DNA of 31,728 nucleotides from a virus. The stretch is from the IMG/VR virus record IMGVR_UViG_3300030102_002564, positions 1-31,728 of that record. One strand, given 5' to 3'. The position numbers and the translations under genes were made by a program. Under the pieces are notes generated by a model. That model had not been told where the DNA came from. It saw only the letters and a list, made by a program, of their open reading frames with translations, and did not search any database. Shown piece by piece: positions 20,136 to 29,513 of the stretch (position 1 is its first letter; the number at the start of each line of letters is the position of its first letter).

Positions 20136-21233
20136 ATGCATTTTTTTACGTTCGCAGAAAAAGACACAACTTTATATCAGAATAGCGGTAGTTTAAATGC
20201 TGGAATGGATGAGATTCTAGAGATACGAAAAGAAGTAAGTGCTACTGGAGAAAGTGTAAACGTTTCAAGAATTTTAATTAGATTTGATATAAATGAAATA
20301 TCATCCTCTATAGTAGGTGGTAGGATAACAAAACCATCTTTTTTTCTAAATCTTTATGATGCAAAATCTGAAAATTTAAACACATCACAAAGTATATTTG
20401 CGTATCCTGTTAGTCAATCTTGGAACATGGGACAAGGAAACTCATATGACAATCCGATAACAACAGATGGGTGTAGTTGGAATTTTAGAGATAGTGAGAA
20501 TGAAGGGACTATTTGGGGAACAGTTAGTGCATCAGGTGGAAATTGGCATACTGGTAATGGTTATGAAGCTTCTCACTCTATAAATCACAAGACAGAGGAT
20601 GTAAGAATAGATGTTACTGATATTGTAAACAGATGGTTGTCTGGTTCAATTCCAAATGATGGATTTATAATAAAAAGAAGTGGAAGTATTGCAAATACAG
20701 ATACTAACACCGATGAAGGAAATACCACTAGTTTCGGTAACCTTTCATTCTTTTCATCAGATACCCACACTAAATATCCACCAACACTTGAAACTGTTTG
20801 GGATGATTCTAAATGGTCAACTGGTTCTTTATCACCACTTACAATGACCAATCTAGAAGACATGGTTATTTACATGAAGGGATTGAGACCAGAGTATAAA
20901 GAAAAATCTAAAGCAAGATTTAGAATTGTTGGTAGAGAAAGGTTTCCTGAAACCTCATACTCGACAACACCTGCTAACTTATCTGTAAAGTATTTACCTA
21001 GTGGTTCCTCTTTTTACTCTATACTTGATGCAGAAACTGATGAGGTGATAGTTCCTTACGGTAGTGGTTCTAAGTTAAGTTGTGATTCTACTGGTAATTA
21101 TTTTATGTTGGATTTAAATGGTTATCAACCTGAGAGATACTATCGTTTAGAATTTAGAATCCAAAGTGGTAGTGGTGTTGACGAACTTGACCAATATTTT
21201 AATGAGGGATTCACATTCAAGGTTACACAGTAA
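20136..21233 (+). CDS. DNRLRE-like beta-sandwich virion protein (365 aa)
   Basis: No T4 counterpart recognised. The N-terminal two thirds follow the pattern of the DNRLRE domain of cell-surface proteins: FTFAEKDTTLYQNSGSLNAG, then SRILIRFDINEI, SFFLNLYDAKSE, AYPVSQSWNMGQGN, CSWNFRD, VRIDVTDIVNRWLSG and DGFIIKRSGS. A second beta domain follows (RFRIVGRERFPETSY, YRLEFRIQSG). It stands in the baseplate operon, five bases after gp6 and one base overlapping the next gene, so a baseplate decoration or adhesin is likely. A DNRLRE-like fold in a phage baseplate is unusual. No binding site is evident, so it is probably coupled to gp6. Confidence 0.65.
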   Translation: MHFFTFAEKDTTLYQNSGSLNAGMDEILEIRKEVSATGESVNVSRILIRFDINEISSSIVGGRITKPSFFLNLYDAKSENLNTSQSIFAYPVSQSWNMGQGNSYDNPITTDGCSWNFRDSENEGTIWGTVSASGGNWHTGNGYEASHSINHKTEDVRIDVTDIVNRWLSGSIPNDGFIIKRSGSIANTDTNTDEGNTTSFGNLSFFSSDTHTKYPPTLETVWDDSKWSTGSLSPLTMTNLEDMVIYMKGLRPEYKEKSKARFRIVGRERFPETSYSTTPANLSVKYLPSGSSFYSILDAETDEVIVPYGSGSKLSCDSTGNYFMLDLNGYQPERYYRLEFRIQSGSGVDELDQYFNEGFTFKVTQ

Positions 21234-21826
21234 TGCCTTACACAAAAGAAGAGTTAGCAAATGTTGGGTTCTATAATAACTTTATAGACAAACTCAGAAG
21301 TAAATATTTAACTGAGTTGATATCTCGTGCTAAAAATTTATTTAGAAACGAAGAGGGTGTCTTATATTCTTTTGAGGATATTACTACACGTTTAGGAATA
21401 GAAGATGCTGTATTGAATAGTAATCCTGAATATTCTACATTAGAAACAGAATTAAATAGAACAAGTATACAAGAACTTGGATATGATGATTTTAAAGATT
21501 TGATTGAAAAAGAATCTTGTTCTGTTCAAACAAGGGGATTAACCCAAACAAGAAAAGACCAAAACTCAGACAAACTAGTAGACAGATTTTTTTCAGAGTT
21601 GATACAAGTAGATATTGCAGACCCGTTGCCAGATGGATTAGAAAACGGTGACACTATAACATCAGATAATGTAGACGATGTTAGAAAGTGGTTGATAGAT
21701 GGAAATCAAAAAAGACCATTTCCTGATTTACAAAGTTTCTACGCAATCGGTTCTGAGTGGAGAAAGGTGAAGACTAGAACCCAAGAGATTATAGACAGTA
21801 TACCAGAAGGGGAGCCAGTAGACTAA
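21233..21826 (+). CDS. Hypothetical virion-module protein (197 aa)
   Basis: Not recognised. Mainly helical and acidic, with YNNFIDKLRSKYLTELISRA, a Ser/Thr-rich middle (YSTLETELNRTSIQELGYDD) and RPFPDLQSFYAIGSEWRKVK near the end. It is coupled by one-base overlaps to both neighbours and so is almost certainly a baseplate or tail component. Gene order would allow a gp53-like or similar wedge role, but I see no family signature. Confidence 0.68.
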   Translation: MPYTKEELANVGFYNNFIDKLRSKYLTELISRAKNLFRNEEGVLYSFEDITTRLGIEDAVLNSNPEYSTLETELNRTSIQELGYDDFKDLIEKESCSVQTRGLTQTRKDQNSDKLVDRFFSELIQVDIADPLPDGLENGDTITSDNVDDVRKWLIDGNQKRPFPDLQSFYAIGSEWRKVKTRTQEIIDSIPEGEPVD

Positions 21827-23229
21827 TGTCAAGTAGATTAAACGAAAAAGATAGAGAGATATTAATTGGTAATGAACCATTTAATTACAACTCGGTTGAA
21901 AATACATACTTTGGTGGATACTTCGGTAATGATTCGGAAGACTATGTTGAGGTTATGATATATGACACCAATGATAATCTATTAGAAACATCAGTTGCTG
22001 ATTCAGAAGATTACTATTATGATTCTGAAAAGGGTGGTGTTAAGTTAAAAACTGGTACTATCCTTAGAAAGTTAGGATATGATAGAGGTAGGTTTAAAGT
22101 CACTTATAACTTTTTAAGAAAACTTGCTGGTTCATACCAAACTGTAGTTACAGACCAAAGTGGTAATATATTCAATGGTGACGTTGATGTTAATGAAATA
22201 GATAAAACCTTATTTATAAAAGAAGATAAATATATAACACATCAAATATCACCATCAAGAAATGAGATTAGATTGGTAACACAAAACATACGAGATGAAA
22301 AATATATTAGAGATTTTTACAGATTGGCTGCTAGAAACAAAAAGGTTACAGCAGACAATTCATCGTTTAGTAATATAGAATTTGTAGGTACTGCAGAAGA
22401 AAAATCAAACTCAACACAAATTAGATTTGTACCACCAGCTGGATTTGAAGATTCAGGTCAATTTGAACAGTCGATGGTAGGTGGAACTATATCCATACCA
22501 AACTTTTTTTTAGTAGATAGGATTTTCCCACCAACAGTCCCTACTGCAGATGAGGTAGGTTTAGGTACAACAGAGGTGGTTGGTAGTGATATATTTCAAG
22601 CTAGTTTCTTTTTAGATGAAGACGCAGGAGTTAAAGAATTTAAAAAGAATAGTTCAAATAAATTTGGTGATACCAATTTTGCACCAGCTTTTACGAGATT
22701 TAAAGACCTTACACTCGGACAAGAATCACAGACTTTTCAACAATGGGATGATGGTGTTGATTTTGAAGGAAGTGGTAGAACTTTAGATGATGTCAGAAAC
22801 CTATCAGATAGTAAATTTAATTGTGTATATTTAAAAAGAAACAATCCTAGTCCTGTAATAGATATTGTCAGTAATTCTTTTTTAAGAGCAGATACCACAA
22901 CATTATATACATGGGAAGTGACAGGTTTTGATAAAGACGGCAATAGTTATAATAGGATACAACCACGACCAGATGGAGCCGATGAAGGTGGAGACTTCAG
23001 AATTATAACACCAAGTGATGAGTACGCCACTCGTAGTTCACAAAGTCCATTTATAGCAACCCAAACTATAAATGGTGAAACTGCTAACGGTAATACAAGA
23101 AATGGTGCAAGACTTAGATTAGAATTTTTTAGTAAAGATTGTCACATCGGTATAAAATTAACAATAAGAGATAACACTGCAAATGATGAATCTACGATTC
23201 ACCTACCAGCAATAATAGAGACTCACTAA
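21826..23229 (+). CDS. Virion structural protein (467 aa)
   Basis: No named T4 gene recognised. The N-terminal part contains repeated Tyr/Asp-rich strands (EDYVEVMIYDTNDNLLETSV). At about 135-155 there is KYITHQISPSRNEIRLVTQN, an I-S-P-S-R-x-E-I-R-L segment that I associate with large tail or baseplate proteins of marine phages. The middle has a strand-rich domain (GGTISIPNFFLVDRIFPP), and the end has an Asn/Thr-rich beta domain with RLEFFSKDCHIGIKLTIRD. It overlaps both neighbours by one base. A peripheral baseplate protein is the best guess. Confidence 0.7.
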   Translation: MSSRLNEKDREILIGNEPFNYNSVENTYFGGYFGNDSEDYVEVMIYDTNDNLLETSVADSEDYYYDSEKGGVKLKTGTILRKLGYDRGRFKVTYNFLRKLAGSYQTVVTDQSGNIFNGDVDVNEIDKTLFIKEDKYITHQISPSRNEIRLVTQNIRDEKYIRDFYRLAARNKKVTADNSSFSNIEFVGTAEEKSNSTQIRFVPPAGFEDSGQFEQSMVGGTISIPNFFLVDRIFPPTVPTADEVGLGTTEVVGSDIFQASFFLDEDAGVKEFKKNSSNKFGDTNFAPAFTRFKDLTLGQESQTFQQWDDGVDFEGSGRTLDDVRNLSDSKFNCVYLKRNNPSPVIDIVSNSFLRADTTTLYTWEVTGFDKDGNSYNRIQPRPDGADEGGDFRIITPSDEYATRSSQSPFIATQTINGETANGNTRNGARLRLEFFSKDCHIGIKLTIRDNTANDESTIHLPAIIETH

Positions 23230-26200
23230 TGGCTAGAAAACCTTACGTAGAACTACCAGACATACTCAAACTATTACCACCGTTGGAGGCTGTTGAGACT
23301 GAGCCTGAAGTTGGAGGACCTGGTGGTTTATTAAACCAAACGAAAGACTTAAATGTAAGTAGTTACATTTTACGTGGTGGTTGGTATGATGATGTAACTT
23401 TCTCACCACCTAGACTTGTATTACAAAACGAACCATTTGAAATAGAATTAGATATAACTGATATAACTTTTAATGAAGAAGATGACTTAAAGTGGGAAAT
23501 ACTACAAGACGGTCAAGTAATTCATTCAGAGGGTGGTAGTCCTATTAAATCTTTTACGATGTCGAATTATGTTTCTAATAATCAAGTACAATCATTTGAA
23601 GTAAGAGCAGTCATAGATAAATATAGAGAGGTAGAAAAACCTGGAGGTATTGAATTTCAGTTTCTAGGATCTGAACCTCAACCAGAAATTGCATTTACTT
23701 CTGTACCTATATCTAATGATGATAATGAAGACTTAACGTTTACTCCTGTGTACGAACCATTTGTTGCTAAGATAACGTCTGTTGATGGTGATACAATTGG
23801 TATAGATTCTAGTTACCAAAGTATCGTACAAAGAATACAACCAATAACAGAAGGTTCGAAGTTACCAAATGAAGAATATAGTAATTGGGTTATAAATAAT
23901 AAGTACGGTGATAGAAAGGATTTAAATACATATCTACATTTTGGTGATGATAAAAAAGTTTTAACAACTAATGTTAAATATGATAACAACGCGGTTCCAA
24001 CGTTACCATACTCTATAGTATATAAAACATACGAACCTATACCCGATGATATAACAGAAAAAGATTTAGTGTACGTTGTAAGAGAAGTACTCCCACCATT
24101 AACAGAAACGGTTGAGTTGGTTGGGTATGCACAAGAGGATGAGAACTTTCAAGTATTGATACCAAAGGATAATCTACCACAAGATTCACCGATAACAAAA
24201 AGACAAACTGAGTTTAAGACATATGATGATTTGGTTACCACCGATAGTAGATTAAGAGACGACATAGAAGATAAGTTTTTAAAAGAAACTCCTGTTGAAT
24301 TATCGATAGAATATTCTCAATACGAAAACTTTATCAACTTTTCTTCTGCACAAAAAAGGTTAGAAAACTTTAAGTATAAAATTGAACAGATAGAAAAACA
24401 AACCGCTTTAAGTTCATCTTTTGTTGGTGTTACTAACGGTGAAAGTGATTTAAAAATACATCACGACAATATAAGAAATATAAAAAATAATTTTGATGGT
24501 TACGAAAAATATTTATACAATACCAAATCAACTTATGTATCAAGTTCCATAGGAGTTTTTCCTGATGCTTCGTGGCCTAAAACGGGTAATGGTACATATG
24601 AAAGTCCTTACAAACCTGTTAGTTCTTCAAGTTCTGATTTTACAGATTGGTATGGTTCTATATCAAGTAAAACAGGTCAGATTTATAGTGCTTCATTTTA
24701 TGACAATGAAAATGGAAATCGTTTAGTAAATCTATTACCAGACCATGTTCGTAGTGATTCTCAAAATGTTCAATTCTTAGATTTTATGGACATGGTTGGT
24801 CAACAATTTGATGAGTTATGGTCTTACATAAAATCAATGTCTGATATTTCAGATAGAAGATTAGATTTACAAGATGGATTTTCTAAAGATTTAGTTTTTA
24901 GTTTAGCAAAATCTTTAGGTTGGTCTACACAAGATGGTAAAGATTTATTAGATTTAAGTAGATATGGGTTTGGTAGAAAATTAAGTGGAACATCATATTC
25001 ACTTTACACATCTGGTTCTTTAGACTCACCAACGGAGTCTGATGTATCTAAAGAAATTACAAAAAGATTAATTGCAAGTATGCCTTTTATTTTAAAATCT
25101 AAAGGTACGGTTGCATCTTTGAAAGCAATATTGAATTGTTATGGTATACCATCTACTATATTGAAGGTAAGAGAATACGGTGGATTAGATACCAAAGTAC
25201 AGAGAGCACCGTTTGAAACCAAAAGAAAGTTTACACGAGCTTTAGGTTTTAGAGGTGGTCAATATGTTTCTAGTAGCTGGTCAGATGATAGTGATACAAA
25301 TAGAAAACCAGAAACGGTTGAACTTAGATTTAGATCTGTTAATAGTTCTAATCAAGTTCTTATACAAAAAGATGATGATTGGGCGATAAAACTAAAAGAC
25401 AACGGTAATTCTGATAACATGGGTACTGTTGCATTTGTTCTTTCTGGTTCAGATGGTATAAAAGAAGTTAGTTCATCTTTACTACCTGTTTATGATGGAG
25501 AGTATTATTCTCTGATGTTAAAAAAAGAAAAAGTTGATATTGAACTTTTTAAACATCCATCATTTGATACCACCACATTATTTAGTCCACCATTTATATC
25601 AGGTTCAAATAGTGCAGTTTTTGGTAATTTAGAAATAGTAAGTGGTTCTAATGTTGCTAGAACTGGAACAAAAAGTTTACGACATGTAAATACATTAGAT
25701 TTAGATTCTAATAATACATCATATACATTGGGATTTAGATCTGGTTCACAACCAGTTTCTGTTGCAGACGTTAGTGAGGGTGAGACTTATATATTTTCTG
25801 CGTATGGAAAGGCGTCTGGTAGTACTGTAGATTCTGTTGGTAGACTTAGAATCTTTGAGTTGGACTCTAATGAAAACGTAGTTAATTGGGATGAAGACGT
25901 AAACTCAAGTCAAGTATCCATAACTTCATTAGGTGGACAAAGGGGTTCTGAAACGATTGGTTTGGTGGAAGACGAATGGAAACAAATTATCGTAGAGAAA
26001 ACTATAAGATTTCCGAATACATCTAAGTTAGGAATTAGATTTGAAAATCTAAAACCAGACTCAACAATATTTTGGGATGATGTGTCTGTAAGAAAAAAAC
26101 CTGTAAATAGTGACAGTATTTTTGATGGTGTAAATTATCAACTATTTGTTAAAAAGTTTTCGTCTGGTTTAGATAGAATTATACAATCATCAAACGTTTC

Positions 26201-27713
26201 TCTTTATATATCTGGTTCGAATACCGCTTCATCATCATACAATGCTGCTTGGACTGGTAGCGGTGATTTATTTATCGGTGGTAAAAACAGCTCTGTATTT
26301 GGTAATCAGTTGACAGGATCATTAATGGAGTTTAGATTGTGGAACGAACCACTAAGAGAACAATTTTTTGATAATCATGTAAGTGATCCTAAATCTTATA
26401 TAGGTAATAGTCCATCATCTTCATATGATAATTTAGTTGTAAGATACTCGTTTGATGACAATACCTCACTATCAGATGGGACTACAATAAGAGACGTTAG
26501 TTCAAATCAAACAACAACCACAACTGGTAATGCTAAAGGTTTTGGTGGGTTAAATACTTTCGAATCTGTAGTTGACCAAACTAAAACTTTTATACCAAAC
26601 TATGGACCTAATAGAAGAAGTACAGATAAAATAAGAATAGAAAATAATTTTTTAAGTGGTAGTGGTGCTAATTTAAGTACGACTGAAAGATTTGATTTTA
26701 GTTCAAATGATTTTTCACCAGTCGATTCTCCAAAAGTTGGTATTTATTTTTCACCAACAGACGTTGTTAATGACGACATAATATCCTCTTTTGCTAACCT
26801 AGATTTTAATCAGTTACTTGGAGATCCTAGAGATAATTTTAGATTGGAGTATAGGGATTTAAAGGATTCGTCAAATAAGTATTTCCAAAAGTATACAGGT
26901 AATAATGACTTTTGGGATTATATGCATCTAATAAAATTTTATGACCAGTCTGTTTTTAAAAACATAAGAAAATTAATACCAATGAGAGCAAAACCTCAAC
27001 TTGGAACTGTGATTGAACCGAACATATTTGAAAGGTCAAAGAATCCTGTACAGAGAAACAATCCATCGTTTACACAGATAGATTATAGTTCTAAAATAAA
27101 TCTAACAAATTTTCATTTTAATACAGATGAAGATGGTGTTAACCAAGAAGCTAGTCACTCAGTATTAAAAATAGAAACTGAGTATCCTAATTATGAGGGG
27201 GAGATAGATTCTTCAGATAGTTTCTTGAAACCATCGTTATATAAATTTACTACGAATGATAATTATGATGATAGAAACTTATACATAAGTGGTAGTGTTA
27301 CACAAGGAGGACCAGACTCTATTTATCAAGAAGCAACAGGTGCAATGGTCATGAACCAAAAATTATCAGAACGTAATCAAGAATATAAATTCTTTTATGA
27401 TAGTGAATTGAGTTGGTCTTTAAGTTCTGAATATAGTATAGACAAATTTGAAAACTTATATAGTTCTAAATCTTTACATGAGACTGATTTAGATCCAGAA
27501 TATCAAAACTTTACATCGTTTAGAAGAATGTTTTATGATGGTGTAAAGAACACATCAGATACTACCATAGATGGAGATTTACCGTTTATAGTTACACAAA
27601 CTGCACCAACTGTAGCAGTACCAACTACGAAAGGTATTTCAAAACTTTCTATTAATCAAAAAGGAATTAAAAAGAAAATAAAACCAAAACGTAAACGTAA
27701 ACCTAGAAGATAA
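23229..27713 (+). CDS. Giant tail/baseplate protein with lectin-like domains (1494 aa)
   Basis: The largest gene here. Order of parts: an Ig-like beta domain (about 50-130); a poorly characterised region to 490; a tail-protein-I-like helical region (about 500-655) with FLDFMDMVGQQFDELWSYIK and MPFILKSKGTVASLKAILNC. A LamG/concanavalin-like domain then begins near 696 (ETVELRFRSVNSSNQVLIQK) and continues at about 962-1049 (DLFIGGKNSSVFGNQLTGSL, MEFRLWNEPL). Between these halves, about 797-957, sits a carbohydrate-binding-module-like domain (RTGTKSLRHVN, EGETYIFSAYGKASG, WDDVSVRKK). The C-terminal region is long and ends in a basic tail (KKIKPKRKRKPRR). It probably anchors host-surface-binding parts to the baseplate. 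It is coupled to the preceding gene by one base. Confidence 0.78.
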   Translation: MARKPYVELPDILKLLPPLEAVETEPEVGGPGGLLNQTKDLNVSSYILRGGWYDDVTFSPPRLVLQNEPFEIELDITDITFNEEDDLKWEILQDGQVIHSEGGSPIKSFTMSNYVSNNQVQSFEVRAVIDKYREVEKPGGIEFQFLGSEPQPEIAFTSVPISNDDNEDLTFTPVYEPFVAKITSVDGDTIGIDSSYQSIVQRIQPITEGSKLPNEEYSNWVINNKYGDRKDLNTYLHFGDDKKVLTTNVKYDNNAVPTLPYSIVYKTYEPIPDDITEKDLVYVVREVLPPLTETVELVGYAQEDENFQVLIPKDNLPQDSPITKRQTEFKTYDDLVTTDSRLRDDIEDKFLKETPVELSIEYSQYENFINFSSAQKRLENFKYKIEQIEKQTALSSSFVGVTNGESDLKIHHDNIRNIKNNFDGYEKYLYNTKSTYVSSSIGVFPDASWPKTGNGTYESPYKPVSSSSSDFTDWYGSISSKTGQIYSASFYDNENGNRLVNLLPDHVRSDSQNVQFLDFMDMVGQQFDELWSYIKSMSDISDRRLDLQDGFSKDLVFSLAKSLGWSTQDGKDLLDLSRYGFGRKLSGTSYSLYTSGSLDSPTESDVSKEITKRLIASMPFILKSKGTVASLKAILNCYGIPSTILKVREYGGLDTKVQRAPFETKRKFTRALGFRGGQYVSSSWSDDSDTNRKPETVELRFRSVNSSNQVLIQKDDDWAIKLKDNGNSDNMGTVAFVLSGSDGIKEVSSSLLPVYDGEYYSLMLKKEKVDIELFKHPSFDTTTLFSPPFISGSNSAVFGNLEIVSGSNVARTGTKSLRHVNTLDLDSNNTSYTLGFRSGSQPVSVADVSEGETYIFSAYGKASGSTVDSVGRLRIFELDSNENVVNWDEDVNSSQVSITSLGGQRGSETIGLVEDEWKQIIVEKTIRFPNTSKLGIRFENLKPDSTIFWDDVSVRKKPVNSDSIFDGVNYQLFVKKFSSGLDRIIQSSNVSLYISGSNTASSSYNAAWTGSGDLFIGGKNSSVFGNQLTGSLMEFRLWNEPLREQFFDNHVSDPKSYIGNSPSSSYDNLVVRYSFDDNTSLSDGTTIRDVSSNQTTTTTGNAKGFGGLNTFESVVDQTKTFIPNYGPNRRSTDKIRIENNFLSGSGANLSTTERFDFSSNDFSPVDSPKVGIYFSPTDVVNDDIISSFANLDFNQLLGDPRDNFRLEYRDLKDSSNKYFQKYTGNNDFWDYMHLIKFYDQSVFKNIRKLIPMRAKPQLGTVIEPNIFERSKNPVQRNNPSFTQIDYSSKINLTNFHFNTDEDGVNQEASHSVLKIETEYPNYEGEIDSSDSFLKPSLYKFTTNDNYDDRNLYISGSVTQGGPDSIYQEATGAMVMNQKLSERNQEYKFFYDSELSWSLSSEYSIDKFENLYSSKSLHETDLDPEYQNFTSFRRMFYDGVKNTSDTTIDGDLPFIVTQTAPTVAVPTTKGISKLSINQKGIKKKIKPKRKRKPRR

Positions 27714-27740
27714 TAAAATGTTGAAAAAAATTAATCATAG

Positions 27741-27754
27741 ATATTTATTTATAG
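27741..27754 (+). promoter_or_regulatory. Candidate late promoter element (ATATTTATTTATAG)
   Basis: Located in the 80-base gap after the 1494-residue gene and 40 bases before the next ATG. It shares ATATTTAT with the elements at 1256, 8929, 15831 and 30587. The gap holds nothing else but a 23-codon frame that I do not call. Confidence 0.35.
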
Positions 27755-27793
27755 AAAAGTTATATCAACATTACAATCATTGGAGATAAAAAT

Positions 27794-28462
27794 ATGGGAT
27801 TTTTAGACAATTCAAGTATTACCGTAGATGCAATATTGACAAAAAGAGGTCGTGAGATATTAGCAGCTGGTGGTGATTTAAACATAACAAAATTTGCATT
27901 AAGTGATGAAGAAATAGATTACACTCTATACGATGTTACACATCCTAATGGAACTGATTCTTATGGTGCGGTAATAGAGAATATGTCTTTACTAGAAGCT
28001 ACACCGAATAGAACTAGTTTTCGTAGTTTTTTAGTAAATGAATCACAAGCTGGTTCATCTTTAAATGTTGATACTACTAATTATAGTAGTGTTGATAAAG
28101 ATACAGATATTTCAATATCACCAACAACAGTTGGTTCACCAGCAGAAAACTATATTTTTACCATAGAGAATACGAACATTGTAAGATTTAGTGGAGAAGG
28201 AGCAATTAAAAGTAAAACTGCAGAATCTGCAATACTTAGGTCACAATCAATTAATTCCGATGCTACTACTACACTAACAATACAAGGTCAAAATTCAGGA
28301 TTGGTACAGACCATTTCAATAACTGTTAAAGCAGATGCTGCTTCTACAACACCACCTGATAAAAAACAAGACAGACCTCTTGCAGCGGCACCCACCGAAG
28401 CAAATCAACAAGCTCAAGCTCAAGCACCAAGATTCGGTCCTGGTGGCAGACTAAATTATTAA
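27794..28462 (+). CDS. Virion protein with conserved SITVDAILTKRGRE start (222 aa)
   Basis: A structural protein type seen in several marine phages; no T4 gene name applies. The first 60 residues are the conserved part: GFLDNSSITVDAILTKRGRE, then ILAAGGDLNITKFALSDEEI and YTLYDVTHPNGTDSY. The middle is an Ig-like beta domain (IENTNIVRFSGEGAIKSKTA, TTTLTIQGQNSG). The end is a Pro/Ala/Gln-rich linker with GPGGRLNY. TGGAG lies before the ATG. It begins a second structural unit after the 80-base gap with a late-type element. Confidence 0.7.
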   Translation: MGFLDNSSITVDAILTKRGREILAAGGDLNITKFALSDEEIDYTLYDVTHPNGTDSYGAVIENMSLLEATPNRTSFRSFLVNESQAGSSLNVDTTNYSSVDKDTDISISPTTVGSPAENYIFTIENTNIVRFSGEGAIKSKTAESAILRSQSINSDATTTLTIQGQNSGLVQTISITVKADAASTTPPDKKQDRPLAAAPTEANQQAQAQAPRFGPGGRLNY

Positions 28463-28479
28463 ATAGGAGATTATAGAAA

Positions 28480-29502
28480 ATGGCATATAGAAACTTTACG
28501 GGAGAAGATGTAAGTGAGGATATTGGAATAGTAACATCAGGTATATGGCAAGATGGTGCTGGTAAAATTGAAACATTCTTTAGTTCTTCTACTCAATATA
28601 CAAACACAGGTGACTATAACATAGATGTGTATAGATATAATCCTGCTGCTAACGCTTCTGCTTCAGTTCAGTTTGGATTGGTGTATGGTCATAGAGAGGG
28701 TAGTGGTTCATTGGGAACAAAAGGTGCTACTGGTGATAGAACAACTGCAGCAATATTTGGACAATTTAATAATTTAATTAATCCACCTGAAACTACAAAC
28801 TTTACGTTTCAAGGTAATACTACAGCAAAACAGTTTTACGCTGTTACAATAAACAGAGCAAGAATGAGAGAAGCTATTGAGCCTGGTGGATGGGAGTTGA
28901 GATTAAAGAATGGTTCAGATACCATAAAATTAATTGATGATTCTTCTACTAGTAAAGGTGGAAATAGTTTTGTAAGAAACTTCTCACCAGAGTATAATAT
29001 CGTAAGTGGAACACTTGAAGGTGGTACGACAATCAATACTGCAGCTGCATCTGAAGACTCTACCATTGGTTCTTACGGAACCTTTTATCCGAGTCTAGGT
29101 GCTTTAATATTAAATCCTGAAAGATTGAGTGCAGCTCCATTAAAACTATTGACTGCTAGTGGTTCAAATAGTGATGATAGAAATAATAGAAAACTTTTTA
29201 ATTCTATAGTTGATGGTGCTCATTTTCAAATGAAAAGAAAAGAAGAGATTACATCAGTTCATTATTTTGTTAGAGCTACTTCAAACAATTTTAATTCTAC
29301 AACAAATGAAACTTACTATACACAATCAGTAGCCGGTGTAAAAGAAATTATACCAGGTATGAAAACCGATCCTAAAACTTACATCACTACTGTAGGTCTT
29401 TATAACAACGCTAATGAACTATTAGCTATAGCTAAGTTGAGTAAACCAATATTAAAATCAAGAGCAAGAGAAGCCTTAATAAAAGTAAAACTTGATTTCT
29501 AA
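28480..29502 (+). CDS. Tail/adhesin-type virion protein A (340 aa)
   Basis: Not named. A mostly beta protein with many Gly, Ser and Asn (WQDGAGKIETFFSSSTQYTN; FGQFNNLINPPETTNF), suggesting a tail fibre or baseplate appendage. Its C-terminus (TYITTVGLYNNANELLAIAK, then LSKPI) closely matches that of the next gene, so the two share a domain of about 45 residues; the motif also occurs in other marine phage structural proteins. AAATAGGAGA lies before the ATG, the same leader as at 30626 and 30929. Confidence 0.7.
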   Translation: MAYRNFTGEDVSEDIGIVTSGIWQDGAGKIETFFSSSTQYTNTGDYNIDVYRYNPAANASASVQFGLVYGHREGSGSLGTKGATGDRTTAAIFGQFNNLINPPETTNFTFQGNTTAKQFYAVTINRARMREAIEPGGWELRLKNGSDTIKLIDDSSTSKGGNSFVRNFSPEYNIVSGTLEGGTTINTAAASEDSTIGSYGTFYPSLGALILNPERLSAAPLKLLTASGSNSDDRNNRKLFNSIVDGAHFQMKRKEEITSVHYFVRATSNNFNSTTNETYYTQSVAGVKEIIPGMKTDPKTYITTVGLYNNANELLAIAKLSKPILKSRAREALIKVKLDF

Positions 29503-29513
29503 GGGGTTCTACT

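Noticed and set aside
27718-27789. A 23-codon frame between the giant gene and the next
   Set aside because: Only 23 residues, no binding site, and it contains the candidate promoter element; too weak to call.
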